From: Rhopalosiphum padi
Lineage: Eukaryota > Arthropoda > Insecta > Hemiptera > Aphididae
Assembly (NCBI RefSeq): GCF_020882245.1
Contig: NC_083599.1
Location: 49,626,748 to 49,690,747 of the forward strand
Direction: 5' to 3'
Length of the DNA: 64,000 bases
Part shown: positions 22,171 to 35,060 of the stretch, piece by piece
Numbering within the stretch: position 1 is the stretch's first letter
Layout: each line of letters begins with the position of its first letter
The notes under the pieces: generated by a model
What the model was told of the DNA's origin: nothing
Seen by the model: the letters and a program-made list of their open reading frames with translations, nothing else
Database searches by the model: none
Translations under genes and position numbers: made by a program

Positions 22171-25100
22171 TAATACGTTTCTTTTACATAGTACTGCCAA
22201 TTTGTTTCTGGTGTACAAGTTTTTAAACACGACTTTTAAATTGCAGTATTATTTATTTTGTATTTATTTTTTCTTCTATGTTTACGAATTCTCTTACAAT
22301 TTCAATCAACATCTGGAATTCGTATCCATACATTATCTTAGATTTCAACCAGTAAAAACATTTTGTTTTAAAGAAAGGATATTTTTTGTGTAAGTAACAT
22401 TATTCAAAGTAAACTTTGTTAACTACGTCTTTACATTTGTATATTTTTCGATTTATTTAATAGCACTTCGTTGAGATCACTTCACAGTTATAACTATTAT
22501 AATTAACTATTCACAAAAAAATTAAATACGAAATATTAATAATAGTATACTTTTGTACTTATATAGTGATAGCTTAAAGTTTACATTATGATCAGACGGA
22601 CTTTTTTGAGGTTTACTATCACCAATACATTATTGATTATACATAATATACAAAATATTCGTTCACATTTGTAAATAATATTTTTCGAATAATAAGTCAA
22701 TATTTGCTACCTAATGAATGACACACATTTTGAAGTTAAATTTGTACAGTATCATATGACTTATATTATACAAACTAATTTAACTGACACGTATATTATT
22801 GGTTATAGGTTATTGCATTGATATTTAATGGAGATAAAATGAAAATATTTTTAGACTTATAAATACCTTATTGACAATTTCATACGCCTTTACTGACTGT
22901 TTTGAATTTTTAATGAATACATAAAACCTTTAATATTGGTTATAAGTTATAACTAATTAATTTATATTTTGAAGCATACTAAAAAGTATCATTTCAAAGT
23001 TACTTATAAGTTAAAAAACAATGGAGTAACTAAGAATTATATGTTTATTATAATAATTCAATATTTAATGTAATATAATATTATAATTTCTACAAATAAA
23101 TATTTTTCTTTATAAACATACTTTAAAATAACTGTTATATTATAAAATATTTGAAAAATTAAATTATATTCAGCTCCTAAAATTCATATTTTTATTAGAT
23201 ATTGAATACGTTATTTTTAATAGATATTATATTTTCTAATAAAAATAATAATTTATATTATGTATTTCTTGTTTATATGGGATTTGCTTAAGTCTATATA
23301 AATATTGTTTTATTTTTTTTCTATATTTATGTGATATAATATTATATTGAGTTAAATTGTCAAGAACATAAAATGATATAAATCACTTGTTACAGCAGTT
23401 ATAGTTATTTATATAAATTAATACTTTTACTTTTGTTTCAATTAATTATTATTTATTTTTTTTTTTTTTTATACCGAATTAAAAAATGTTAAATGCAATA
23501 AATAACAATAATTCGGTAGAGCCACAAAGCAAATGATTGAATAATATATAATCGTCTGTTTTTTTTTAATATATTATTATTTTTCAGTTAGATATAAAAC
23601 TATAATAAATTACAGACTATGTTTGAGTGTACAAAAAAAATTAATTACATACATAATATATTAAATGTACTATGTACTATGATGTAAGTATTACTTTTTA
23701 ATTTTAACTTTTATTCATTCCAAATTTTATTTACGGAAATAATTTCATTTAGATTTAAAATGCATTGATAGGTTAATTAATTATTTTTAAATTGTTCATA
23801 CTATTACAGTATCATAGTAACTGTACGTATTATTGACTTATACACGGGTTGTTTTTGTGTACTTGTGGTTCTACACATGCGTGTAGCAATATTGCATAAC
23901 TTATACGCCTTCTAACATGGGCTATAAAATATTATCACTCCATTTAATATTATTTATTATCAATAAAATTGAATATTGTGTACTATTATAATTATGAAGT
24001 TATATTTAACCAATAAATGAATTTTATACAACAAGATTTAAATTGTTCGAAAAGTAACTTCATTGTTTCTAAAGTATTTATATTTGCTATCTCAACAATA
24101 CCATGTAATGGTTTAGCATACTGATATTTGAAATTTAATGAAATATTAAAATTAAAGATATTTATTTTAAAAGTGAAATAAATACAAAAATGTATTTATA
24201 AAAGTATTTTAAAATAATCAATACCTAAAAAACCCCCAAAAAATATTTTGAATAATATACTATAATTATAACAAGAAATATCAAATTATTTATTTTTAGT
24301 TGTAATTCTTAGAATAATAGAAAATTCCTTATATAGACAGTTATTATTTTAATAGTAAACACTCGTTATCTCGAAAAGTCTTATTTTAGAACTATTTTTT
24401 TACGTTTTTTGAAGTCAAATTCAGAAAAAAAAAAGGCAATTTAAATATTTACATTGAAATATAAATTATTTTTAATAGTTTTAATTAAGTAAAAAATATT
24501 TTTAACAGTGTTACAAATCGATAAAATAATAAGTATTAAGTACATTAAACATAATCTTGGTTTTCAAATTAATATGTTTTTCTCTAACCTATGAATTAGT
24601 AAAAGTGTAAACTAAAAATATATATATATAATATACAAAATTATTAATATATATTATGTAATAACTTTTAATAAATGAAGCATTTACAAATTATTGAAAA
24701 TTAGTTTATTATTTTAGTTTTGGAAAATATAAGACAAATTTTAATTACTAGAAATGAGCGATTGACTTTTAATTAATTTGTAAATATTTGCTTTATATAT
24801 TATATTATATTTTATAGTATAATTATTAATGTGTTGGCTTATAAAACAAACACTTTTTGTAATTTAAAAGAAATTTTATACATAGCATTGCTTTTGTTTC
24901 TGAACCAAATATTATTATTTTTATAATTTTATTGTGTTATAAACTATATAGTTTATATAAAAATATATTACTGCTATAAACCTAGGTGTTATTTTATAAA
25001 TATTAATTTATGTTTAGCTTTCAATCTACTGTTATATGTAGGTTTTAAAAATAAATATACTATAGTATGCTTTCAGACATAAAAGTTAATAAAATATGAT

Positions 25101-25666
25101 AATGTGATTGTTAATTTAAGCCAGAAGATTGAAGATTATTAAACTCATCTGACATATACATTATCCATTAATTATTTTATCCATTCGAGTAAAATTATTT
25201 ATAATAATTAGTCACAACAAAATATAATTGTAATAAATAGTTTTTTTAATAACGGGACAGGGTCAATAAACAGTGAAAATATTTAAAATATACAACTTAA
25301 TAAAAAACAAAAAAAAATATATTTAAATTTATAATAACTTTATAATATCAATATGGTTAATATATTAATAATAAAAGTAAATAAAAAGTATATATAATAT
25401 AATAATAACAACCATATTATGAGCTTGGTAAATTATTTTATGTAATATTTATTCGATTACGAAATAAGTATTGGAATAATTTTAATTATATGTTTATGTC
25501 ACATCCGCTTAGTGAAATAAATATTTTTATTAACAGGATATCCAGAAAGTAACATAGATTCAGATAGTGAACATGAACAAACACATTATAAATAATTTAA
25601 GACAGCCATTGACCATTTCTTAAAATGAACAACATTATAAATAAAAATATATAAATTTACATTTTA
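22171..25666. other. Very AT-rich DNA, nothing assignable
   Basis: A/T-rich throughout. The 82-codon frame at 22145-22393 is Phe/Tyr/Leu-rich low complexity and I do not accept it. No repeat ends recognised apart from a faint Tigger-like word near 24361. Confidence 0.5.
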
Positions 25667-26690
25667 GATTCTGAACGGAGTGATGAATGTATTGATTTTA
25701 CAATGATGTGTGTTTTTTTTTTATATATTTTTATTTTTATTTTTAAGTGTCATTACGTTTTGGAGTAGTAATAATGCTTCGATTTTCGACTTCAGCCCTT
25801 CTTTGAAAAGGAAAATTTATCTAGTTAATACTTTGGGTGTCAAAAATAAAAATTTCCCATAGTTTTTATAAGAGTTAGGAAAAACCATGAAAAAATAACG
25901 GAAAAACGGGAATTTTTACAGATAACCACTTTTTGACATAATCGATTTTTTTATTTTGTTGTAACTCAAAAACTAATCATTAAAAATACTTGAAATTTTC
26001 ACCAAATGTTTATATTAAAGTTATATATTTACGATTAAATTTTCAAAATATTTAAAAAAATTTAAGCTTCTTATAGACAATTGAAGTTTTTGACTTTTTT
26101 AAGTTTTTTTTCTTAAAATGCCAATAAAAAAAATTTGGCTATCCAAAAAATCTTTAAAATTTAATATGAGGTTTATTATAAGTTGTACTTATTGTAGTAA
26201 AAAAAAATCAGAAATCGTTAGTCACAATTTTTGTTTATAAGCATTTAAAGTTCAAATGTTTACGTAATATATTATCAAAATCGCGAAAATGTACAAGGAA
26301 TTTCGAAGTTAAAAATTCATAAAATTTTTGTGATTTATACCTAAGGTTAAAAAACTCAATATAAGGTTATCCATAAGTTTTCTTTCAAGTAACTGTAAAA
26401 AAAAAATCCAGCGTAAATATAGAAACAATTTTATGAGCGTAAGAAATTTAATTTTTTACGAAATCGCGTAAAATAACGATAAATTACAATTTAAATATAG
26501 GTAATAATATAATATATCCTACTAATTATCATTGACTGACAATAATCGTCTCCGTTCAGAATCATTTTTTGTATACAATGATACCAGTCGTTGCATTCAA
26601 ATTTAATACATTCATTATAGTGACCTATTCTCCATCTCTACTATACAGCAGAGCGATACCCGCTTTTTTTTTGCATTTTTAATAAATTCA
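25667..26690 (+). repeat. Dispersed repeat family A, fullest copy
   Basis: It starts with GATTCTGAACGGAG at 25667-25680. The exact inverse CTCCGTTCAGAATC is at 26550-26563, followed by a tail with GTGACCTATTCTCC and CTATACAGCAGAGCGATACC and a T-run. The 14-bp perfect inverted repeat about 870 bp apart, plus partial copies elsewhere in this window, mark a mobile repeat. The interior is AT-rich with no coding frame. Class is uncertain. It could be a non-autonomous element whose true ends lie outside the inverted repeat. Confidence 0.75.
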
Positions 26691-28371
26691 TTATACTATA
26701 CACAAATGAAACTGATATCAATTAAAAATGTCTTAAAATTTATATTTAATTTAAAATAAAAATAATTTCAGTTTAATTTTAACACTATAAATTAATGATC
26801 GAAAAATTAGCATATTATTTAGATAAAAATTCAACATTTTACCATTTTAATTTATAACTTAAATTAACTTACAATCATCAGTTTTGTTTATAAATAATAA
26901 ATGTATATACATTTTTTTTTTTTATAAAACAATGCTGAAAAATAAAATTGAACTAATTCACAATAATTAGTTTTATAATAATTACCTTCACGAAAACTGC
27001 AATATCATAGATAATTATTTTATTAAATAGATAAATATATTATATAATTTTGTTAAATTTTACGAGGATTTATGTTTCATTATTTGGACATCCATTTCAC
27101 GGAAAGGTTGATTTCAATGTGAACGTGATATTTTTAATATTCGTTGTGAATTTACAACAAACGAGCGAAAATGGTTCTCATTAGCCAACTTCATTATTCA
27201 GAAAGTAAATACGCATAAAATTATCGGTATACAAAGAAATATTGAATAACAATTAACACATCGTTAATAATTATAAAAAGAAAAAAAACCTATGCATTAT
27301 TCAAATGAAGTGCGAAGTATAATATTGTGTAAGATATACATGCATCCTTATGTTCTATATATGATAATATAAAATCATAAAATCATGATCGTAATTAATC
27401 ATAGGTACAGTATGTAAAGTTAATAAGTCAACAAACGGTTTAATTAATTTCCATAAAAAATGGCATGTTTTTTTTAGTTGAACACCTCGCTGTGACGAAA
27501 AACATACCTACGTACCTATATGTAAATGAATTCTTACGTTTGCATTATATTAAAAAACTTAGATTGGGTTGAGTTTAATTTAATTAATTTCTGTAGAATC
27601 AAAAAAATATTTTCCAAAACGTTGTACGTTGTACCATATTTAAATAAATTTAACATTATTGAAACATATTTTTTACGTTGATTACGTATATTAGAGCTGT
27701 TATTACCTATATATTGTTATATAATGTACGTTTAACAAAATATTCCGACAAATTTAATATTGTGATAATTTTAAATTAAAAATATAATGTCAAATATAAT
27801 TATTCGTATACTAAAATTCATAATTTATGTTTGAATTGCACAACATATTATTATCTGAGAAATAAATCAAAACTACCTAAGCCATCCATCCAATACCTGG
27901 TCCTAACCGTTCTGGGAAAAAACACTGAGTTTAGGTTCCAAAAAAATAAATAATAATTTTAACTACACACTATCAAATACTTAGACTTCTGGTCTATAGA
28001 GACAACAATATTTACATTGATAACACCGATATTATTAAATTTAATTTTCATAATGGATGAAATATTAAACAAAATAAAATATTGATATAATATAATAATT
28101 TATTATTTAGGATAGGTAATATTAAAAATTTTACTTAACAGATATAACTCAAAAATAAATAAGTATGTTTTAAAAATTTAAATTTTCAATGTATATTTGA
28201 GTTTATTTAAAATGACTATATTGTTTGGAAAAAAATGTTTATACTATAAAACATTATGGAAAATTATTATAATTTTTTTTTTTCAGAATTAAAAACGGAA
28301 TATTAATGATGATGTGTCGAATTGTTCTTCCTTAGGGTATTCTAGATTATTATACATTGATATTCATCTAG
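26691..28371. other. AT-rich DNA, nothing assignable
   Basis: A/T-rich. A slightly more complex patch lies at 27060-27200. No coding or repeat signal. Confidence 0.5.
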
Positions 28372-28608
28372 TTGTTTTTCTGGCGTTTACGAATTATGAG
28401 TAGGAAATTAACGGAATCGTATCACGCAATCGATTGGACTAAAAATCGAATACAGAATTTTTTTTTTTACAAAAAAAAATTAAAATATGGACTCCCCTTT
28501 AACATTGCTTCCGCAGTGCATATTTCATTGTCAATCGTTGTTGACCCGGTTACATCCTGTTATGCATTAAATCGATTGGATAAAAGGAAACGAAAAACAC
28601 CTTTATAA
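28372..28608 (+). other. Unassigned open stretch
   Basis: A 78-codon stop-free stretch on the plus strand whose first codon is TTG. The composition is less AT-biased than nearby sequence. It contains two similar words, CAATCGATTGGACTAAAA and AAATCGATTGGATAAAA, about 145 bp apart. I recognise no domain, and there is no good ATG start. It is more likely a repeat fragment than a gene. Confidence 0.2.
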
Positions 28609-30509
28609 AATCACCAAATAGCTGTGAGATGCGGAAAATCCTCTACGCCAATATACTTTTAATCGTTTTCGGTATTTTTAGTCAATATTAGGGACAGTGT
28701 AAAAAGAGGGTAATACCATACTCAAGGACATCCTTATAAATAATTTCCTTCCTGAAAGGCCATGCATATCCTGAATAACATTCCTGAACCCAAAAAATTT
28801 GTAAAATATTGTTAAAATGATAGATTAAGGTTTAATTCAATGAAAAGTTATATTTTTGAATATAAATAGCTGCTGGCTAAATAATTATTTATATTATAGA
28901 ATAATATAAATAAATTTTAATTGAAAATAAAGTACATCGAATCTCTATAAAGTTTTCATTTTCAATCGAATAATAGGTATATCTATATATAATATATACA
29001 ATTATTCAGACTGATGTCTTCCTTAGTTAATTTGCATAACCATTAGAGTATCAGATATTTTGTTTCTATTTCAAGCAAAGTTTAAAAGTGTATAACTACT
29101 TAATTTAATAAGAACTACCAAATATATGTCAAAGTACTTAATTTTCCTTTTCTATCTTGTAGTATTAATATCTTTAATAACAATTTTTGAATAATGTTTA
29201 TTTTATTACTAGGTATAAACTTTTTTTTAATTTTTTTTTAAAAAATTTAATTTTAATGTTAATAAATTTTGAAAACATGGCGTAAAATATAATCACAAAA
29301 TATTGTATAAATTCCAAATAATGAAATATATTGCAAAATATTTCTCGAATGTTAACCTAATGTCAGTATTTACTATTGAATATAATTAATACAATCGTCT
29401 GTACATTAACAGGTTGCACCTTTTTAAAAAATGGTTTTTATATTGTGTCTAATCAAAATGTTTTTATTTTAATATATACAAAATACCCTCGATAAACAGC
29501 TTTTATATTTATTTATTTGTATACTATTTAAATCAGAGATAAGTAAAATTTGCAAGTAAACATTTTAAAGTTTATCATTTTTTCTTAACAGGTTTTGTGA
29601 TCCTTTAAATCGATTGCAATTGGTTGTGATTAAAGAAATTATTTTTAAATTGTTGACAGCTATTTCTGAATTGTTATCATTTACCATCAAGTGGTAGTTA
29701 ATCATAAAATATATCAAAACAACTCTACTGTTAACTGTTAATAAACTACTATCATTTTATATAACTATTAAAATTGTCATATTTAAGTGATAATATCTGT
29801 TTTACATTCATATCAATTTGTTAAACATTTTACAATTGTTAGTAATTTATCACTATTTTTGTTTATATAAATCTATCATCTCTATTATTTAAATGATTAA
29901 GCAATGATTATCCACTTTAATTCCTGGTATTTACATTTCCAAACAAATATAAACATCCATTGGCTAGAAGGCTGATAGTAGTAAATTACTATAACTGTAA
30001 TAGTCGACAAGGTATTATAAAAATGTCAATATGACGGAAAACTGGTGATAAACACACATTTTCAATTCGATAAAATTTTGGAAATTGTTTCATGAGATAA
30101 AACTGTAACTGACCCGCTGTGTTATCTTTTACGAATCATTTTACCACAGGTCCTTCATTATACTACATTGTAGTATGCTCAATACAGATTGTTGGTAAAA
30201 AAAAAAATACAAAATACATTGTTTCAAAAGCTCTGTCTACAAGAGATAAGTCCGTGCAAATAATACAGCTAAAAAGCAACGAGTCGCATTTCCATAAATA
30301 TCGTTATCTCAGTATAAAATCAATTTTTTTTTTATGTCAGCCAATATATAGTTTGTAGGCCACTTCGTACCACACCCATATTAAGTACATACAATTATAA
30401 TAATTTGTTTGAAATTAAATAATACTAATAAACACAGGTGATGTTATTGAATATTATATTTTATTATGTTTTCTATTATTAAAACAAAAGACGTAATACA
30501 ATAATAATT
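28609..30509. other. AT-rich DNA, nothing assignable
   Basis: A/T-rich. The 79-codon frame at 30119-30358 has a TTG start and shows no motif. Confidence 0.5.
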
Positions 30510-30522
30510 TTCGATAAATATT
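30510..30522 (+). repeat. Target-site duplication of the LINE, left copy
   Basis: TTCGATAAATATT is identical to 32713-32725 on the other side of the LINE. The last two T overlap the poly(A) tail read as T. Confidence 0.85.
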
Positions 30523-30956
30523 TTTTTTTTTTTTAACAAAATTCTATATTTAGCCATCTGTTACAATATAGAACAATAAGCTTAAGTGATAACATAACAA
30601 AAAACATAAAATAAAATAAAACAGGCAGAAGAGACAGAGGGAAGAGGCCTCCCATTGAAGGTACTTCGACTTGAGATTAATTTAAGGTTTTATCCTAGAC
30701 ATAATGATAGTAGTACAGTATATACATAAAAGTTAAAGTTACAACATTATAAGTAATTAAGATCATACCTGAGATGAAACATAATTTATTTATTATTTAG
30801 ATAAGCAGGTCACGACACCATTGACTTTTTAGCCTTTTGTGGGGATTTCCTGGAATAGTTGCAGATGATAGCTGGGCGATTAGGGGGTTAGGATGATGAG
30901 TTAGTTTGTTATTGAATCGCTTATAGTGGATTTTGGCTAATTCAGTAACAGTGGAT

Positions 30957-31693
30957 GGTAAACGGACAGTTTGTACTATCTATTGTTTGAGTTGCATATC
31001 GCGGACACTTTGTACGGTGATAATAAATTGGTAAAATTTGATCGTGGACATTTTGTACAGTATGTAAATGGTGGTGTTTTTATTTTGCATGTTTTTGCAT
31101 ATTTTGGATAAAATGCATATTATAGCATATATTGAATAAAATGAATATTATTGCGAAAAATGCATGTTTATAGTATATTTCGTAAATAATATTTATAATT
31201 TAATATTAATATTTTGTATTTAATTCTAGCCTTGCTGATTAAAGTATAAAACTTGGTTTTTTTGTCAAACATAAATTTTCCAATTTTTCAAACATAAAAT
31301 TAAAAATATTTCCACTATTGAATGTGAATTATAAATTTTATTTATAAACTATTTTATTTTAATTCTCAATTGTATTTTATTAAGACAAACAGTCAATCAC
31401 TCAAGTATTTTAATAAATACATATTTTTTTGTAACTATATTTTTGTGTTTATCTTATAACAATTTGCATATTTTGGTAAATAAAATGCATATTTTACAAT
31501 TTTTTATTGCATACAAATCCTAGCCCTGATTATTATTTTTATTTATGCATGTTAACATTGTTAACTACCTGTGTTTTGTAATAACAAATTATGTTTAACA
31601 TTTCATGTCTCAACATTTTTTTTTACCTGAAATAGTACAAACTGTCCGCGGTTTTCATTTTTTCTGGTTGACTGTACAAAGTGTCCTACAACC
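30957..31693. mobile_element. Non-autonomous DNA transposon nested in the LINE
   Basis: It is flanked by the perfect 8-bp duplication CAGTGGAT (30949-30956 and 31694-31701). Joining the LINE across one copy restores its reading frame. The left end is GGTAAACGGACAGTTTGTAC and the reverse complement of the right end is GGTTGTAGGACACTTTGTAC. The motif GGACA-TTTGTAC is repeated near 31004 and 31044 on the left, and near 31634 (inverted) on the right, so the ends carry subterminal repeat arrays. An 8-bp duplication fits hAT, Merlin, P and some Mutator-like elements. Multiple terminal arrays favour a Mutator-like type, but the superfamily is not settled. No transposase. Confidence 0.9.
31076..31528. 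mobile_element. hAT-type MITE fragment inside the nested transposon
   Basis: The right end is ...ATTGCATACAAATCCTAGCCCTG. Its reverse complement CAGGGCTAGGATTTGTATGC closely resembles the ends of the 38519-39147 element (TAGGGCTGGGATTTTTATGT). GCATATTTTGG words recur at 31092 and 31467. No matching left terminus is visible, so the copy is partial. It may instead be part of the sequence that the outer element captured. Confidence 0.5.
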
Positions 31694-32712
31694 CAGTGGA
31701 TAGATTGAAGTCGAAGTGATGGGTATGGTTGGAGACATAGTATGGAGCTTTAGAAATAACGCGAAGGACTTTAGATTTAAATCTTTGTATACGGTTAGTG
31801 TTTGATACTTTGGTTGAACCCATAGCTGTAAACTGTAGGACCAGATTTGTCTGAGTAGTAGTTTATATAGCAGTAATTTAGTAGGTATTTTTATATTTTT
31901 ATAAGTTAAGAACGGTCGAAGGAATCGAAAACAATTATTAAGTGTTCTGGTTTTGCTTTTTATATGAGCTGTCCTCGTAAGTCGGCGGTCAATGTTGACT
32001 CCGAGATAGCGTACGCATTGGGCAGTAAGAAGTGGTTGGTTTTTGAGGTGAAGGGCCTGACATACTCCTTGCGAAAAGTAAAAGTACAGTGGATCGATTT
32101 GGATTTGTTCATTTTAACTCCCCATTCCTCGTACCGGGCTTGGAGAAGGTCGAGGTGGTCCTGAACATAGCTGGAGGCTAGGTGAGGGTCAGGACTAGAG
32201 GCTAGTATAGCTTTATCGTTAGCAAAATCACCAATAAGAGTATGGGGCGACGAAGGTTGGTCAGATATATACAAGTTGAATATAGGAGCGGAGCTGTAAC
32301 TACGTATTGATGTACTCCTGCATTGATTAATGTGGTGACAGAAAAGACCTACTCGCACTGGGAAAAGGCGGTCTTCTAAATAAGATTTAAGGATTAAGTA
32401 GTAATGACTGGGGAGAAGAATCTTGAGTTTATATAAAAGACCTGGATGCCAGACCCGATCAAAGGCCTGGGAGACATCTAGAAACTCACCAGTGCAATAG
32501 AGTTTTTCCTCTAGAGCATAGGAAATTCTGTCTACTAGTCTGTGGACTTGATGTATGGTGGAGTGGTTATTGCAGTAGTCAAATTGTGAGTTAGGTAAGA
32601 TCTTTGCAGCGTCAACAATAGGTAAGATACGTTTTAGTAGCAGCTTTTCAAATACCTTGGAAAGTATTGGAAGAAGACTGATTGGTCTATACGAAGTTAC
32701 GGAGTCTGGCGG

Positions 32713-32725
32713 TTCGATAAATATT
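32713..32725 (+). repeat. Target-site duplication of the LINE, right copy
   Basis: TTCGATAAATATT, identical to 30510-30522, directly abuts the truncated 5' end of the LINE. Confidence 0.85.
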
Positions 32726-34414
32726 AAATAATATTTTATCTTGTGGCTATATATATCATTATGAAATTCCAGTACAAAATAATACTGTTCAATTACTTTC
32801 CATCAATAAAACAATAGTTTATTAATTATTGTTATTAAAATACCAATATTATATCCCTCTATGAGTTAAGGTTAACAACACGGTACAATAAACTATTTAT
32901 TTAATATATTATATAATTTATAATTGGTTTTGATGTTAGTAACCACAGAAACAAAACTTGTATGATACAAACGGATACAAAAATTGAAGATAAAACAGGG
33001 TTCATGTACGAAAAAAAAAATTATGCGAAAGCACAGAATTCTTCAAGTACATTCAAATTAAAGCTAAAAATTTAATTTTCTATAAATAAATACATTTTTT
33101 TATGAAAAACAAATAAAATTGTATAAAACGGTTGAATATTATAATCCAAGACATAATTATATTTTTCATTCATGCCTTAAAATATGGGTGTCTGTTACGT
33201 AATAAATTGAATTATCTTAAGACTCAGTTAAATCATTATAGTTGTTTTCAAATGTAAAATTGTTTTAAAATTATTATTATTATATACTATAATAATAGAC
33301 GATAAGTATAACCGAATTAATTGTTACGTAACCAGGTAATTAGATAATGATATTTTAATTAAATTTCTACTTTCTTAAGATGTTGACTTGATTAATTGGC
33401 TTAAATTTTCAAAATAACGTTAAATTTTAATCTTATAAATTGTAATCGTGATATGTATGAAAAATATTTTTTTGATATAATAGATGCTTAAATATAAAAT
33501 AAATAAATTTTATTTTTATTTTTAACCATGAAAATATATCGTTTGGTTAGTATATTTTGAGTTACAGTTTTAGAACAATATTTCTAACATTTTTTTTAAT
33601 TACCCCAACTATATCAAACAAATGCATTTATATTATGCTTTTCTTATGTAAAACAAGGCTATTCATTACAATTTTATGTTGGTACCTGACTACCTGAGGT
33701 ATCATATGAACACAAAATATGTTTTATAAGTTTAATTTAAACATTAACAATTTAAATATAATTATAATAATAATTGATTAATGAATCATTCATGTAAGCA
33801 TCATTCTATATTTTTAGTTGTATGATTTCAAATTAATTACTATAAAATAATATAATAATGGAAACATATGTGCGTATGACTGAATAATTTAATTTTTTAT
33901 ATTAATATCCTATATTATGTGAGTTAAAAAAAAATAATAATAATGTTAATTTGAATTGTTTTTTTTTTTTTTTACATTTATTTGAAAAGATCAATATGGA
34001 ACAATATCTTCTCATAAATAACACTTCATTAAGTGTATTGTAAATGTACATGCTAAGCAAACTAGTACTGTATATGTAATTTGCATTTTTTTTATATATA
34101 TTTATTTAGTTTGGATGTATATTGTATATTCTATACAGAGTTTAACTAGAAATTTATTGACTATATTATATATTTTATACGAAAAAGCATTTACCAAAAC
34201 AATAATTGAGATTAAAATATAATATTATGTATTATACGTTAACATGATACGAGAGAATAAATGAATACACAAGACTTGTGAGCTCAAAATATTATGCATA
34301 CACTTATATTTGTATAATTGCGAATGTTCTTTATTTATTGTATTTAAGTCTAATATTATATATAATTATATATTTCTTTTATTTTTATTGCCATTGTAAT
34401 ACGCGCATAATACG
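32726..34414. other. AT-rich DNA, nothing assignable
   Basis: A/T-rich with T-runs (for example 33960-33974). No coding or repeat signal. Confidence 0.5.
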
Positions 34415-34424
34415 ATGGACTACG
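34415..34424 (+). other. Candidate ATG exon end with GTAAGT donor
   Basis: ATACG-ATG GAC TAC G|GTAAGTGTA: an ATG followed after 10 nt by a G|GTAAGT donor. Unspliced, the frame stops after 15 codons. No acceptor AG lies in the pyrimidine-rich 40 nt upstream, so it would have to be a first coding exon. The evidence is no more than this word pair. Confidence 0.2.
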
Positions 34425-34559
34425 GTAAGTGTAATGGAATAATCTTATATTTTAAAGAGTAATATTAAAATTTCCTACAGTCATTCATGTGTTTCTTTTG
34501 TCAAATGTATCATTTTTTTCTTGTCACATTAACATTTCCCCCTTTATTTCGTGTTGCAA

Positions 34560-35060
34560 TAATATAAATAATAGTAGGTAGTTCTTTTCGCTACCGCACT
34601 CATGTGTGGGGTTGTCCTTATTTAGTCCTTCGTTGCATTAGGTGTTTGCGTCACATATAAACACGGGGTTCTGTTGTCGGCCGATTTCAATGTTGTCGAT
34701 TCCAGTCGTGTCAAGCCAAAACCCACCATTGACCTATATTAAGGGTACATATACTGATGTACCATCTCACTATTATTCAATGCCGTTTCTCGCCATTATT
34801 TGAACCATTCATGAGGTATATTGAAGTTTTACTGCCTGCAAGTATTCACGCAGTGGTTTTAACGATTTCGTGCATACGTACGAGTTCACAGTCATAAATC
34901 TGGTATATTAACGAGTTTTCATTCTCCTCGTATTCACTGATGGTTCTCTTCGACAACTTTTGTTCGTTCTGAATTATGATACCATGCGGCACGTTGTCGA
35001 TCAGACGTGATTGTTACGCTAGTAGTTGTCCCATCCTCAACGCTAAACTTTATTAAACGG
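34560..35060. other. Complex, higher-GC segment of unknown origin
   Basis: About 500 bp with clearly more balanced composition and many CpG than its flanks. On the minus strand one frame is open for about 38 codons and includes TSVTITSDRQRAAWYHNSE. Another stretch gives EWFKQW-like and QYMYP words split by frameshifts. This looks like decayed coding DNA, most likely of a transposon, but I cannot name the family. Confidence 0.35.

Larger units (their letters stand above)
30523..32712 (-). mobile_element. 5'-truncated jockey-like LINE insertion
   Basis: The element is oriented minus. It ends in a poly(A) (14 T on the plus strand, 30521-30534) and is flanked by the perfect 13-bp duplication TTCGATAAATATT. 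It is cut at its 5' end inside the reverse transcriptase domain at 32712, the usual outcome of incomplete target-primed reverse transcription. Its 3'UTR occupies about 30535-30796. A 737-bp DNA transposon sits inside the ORF2 tail (30957-31693). Removing that insert leaves about 1.45 kb of LINE sequence. Confidence 0.95.
30797..32712 (-). pseudogene. Jockey-like reverse transcriptase (ORF2), dead
   Basis: In order on the minus strand: SYRPISLLPILSKVFEKLLL; FLDVSQAFDRVWHPGLLYKL; YLILKSYLEDRLFPVRVG; a degraded NAG-PQG region; FNLYISDQPSSPHTLIGDFA; then NDKAILAS, LDLLQARYEEWGVKMNKSKS, RYLGVNIDRRLT, KLLLYKLLLRQIWSYSLQLW, NPLIAQLSSATIPGNP and a final QWCRDLLI with TAA at 30797-30799. These are consecutive jockey-type RT motifs. 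The catalytic FADD is FAND here (32215-32226), the NAG-PQG loop is frame-disrupted, a frameshift follows at QLW, and a transposon interrupts the tail. It cannot encode active RT. Confidence 0.95.

Noticed and set aside
22145..22393. 82-codon plus frame
   Set aside because: Phe/Tyr/Leu-rich translation of AT-rich DNA that overlaps the better supported exon candidate in another frame.
24357..24425. Tigger-like word CACTCGTTATCTCGAA
   Set aside because: Only one end, poor match to the pogo/Tigger terminus, no partner and no TA-bounded unit.
31964..32164. 66-codon plus frame inside the LINE
   Set aside because: Antisense shadow of the reverse transcriptase relic.
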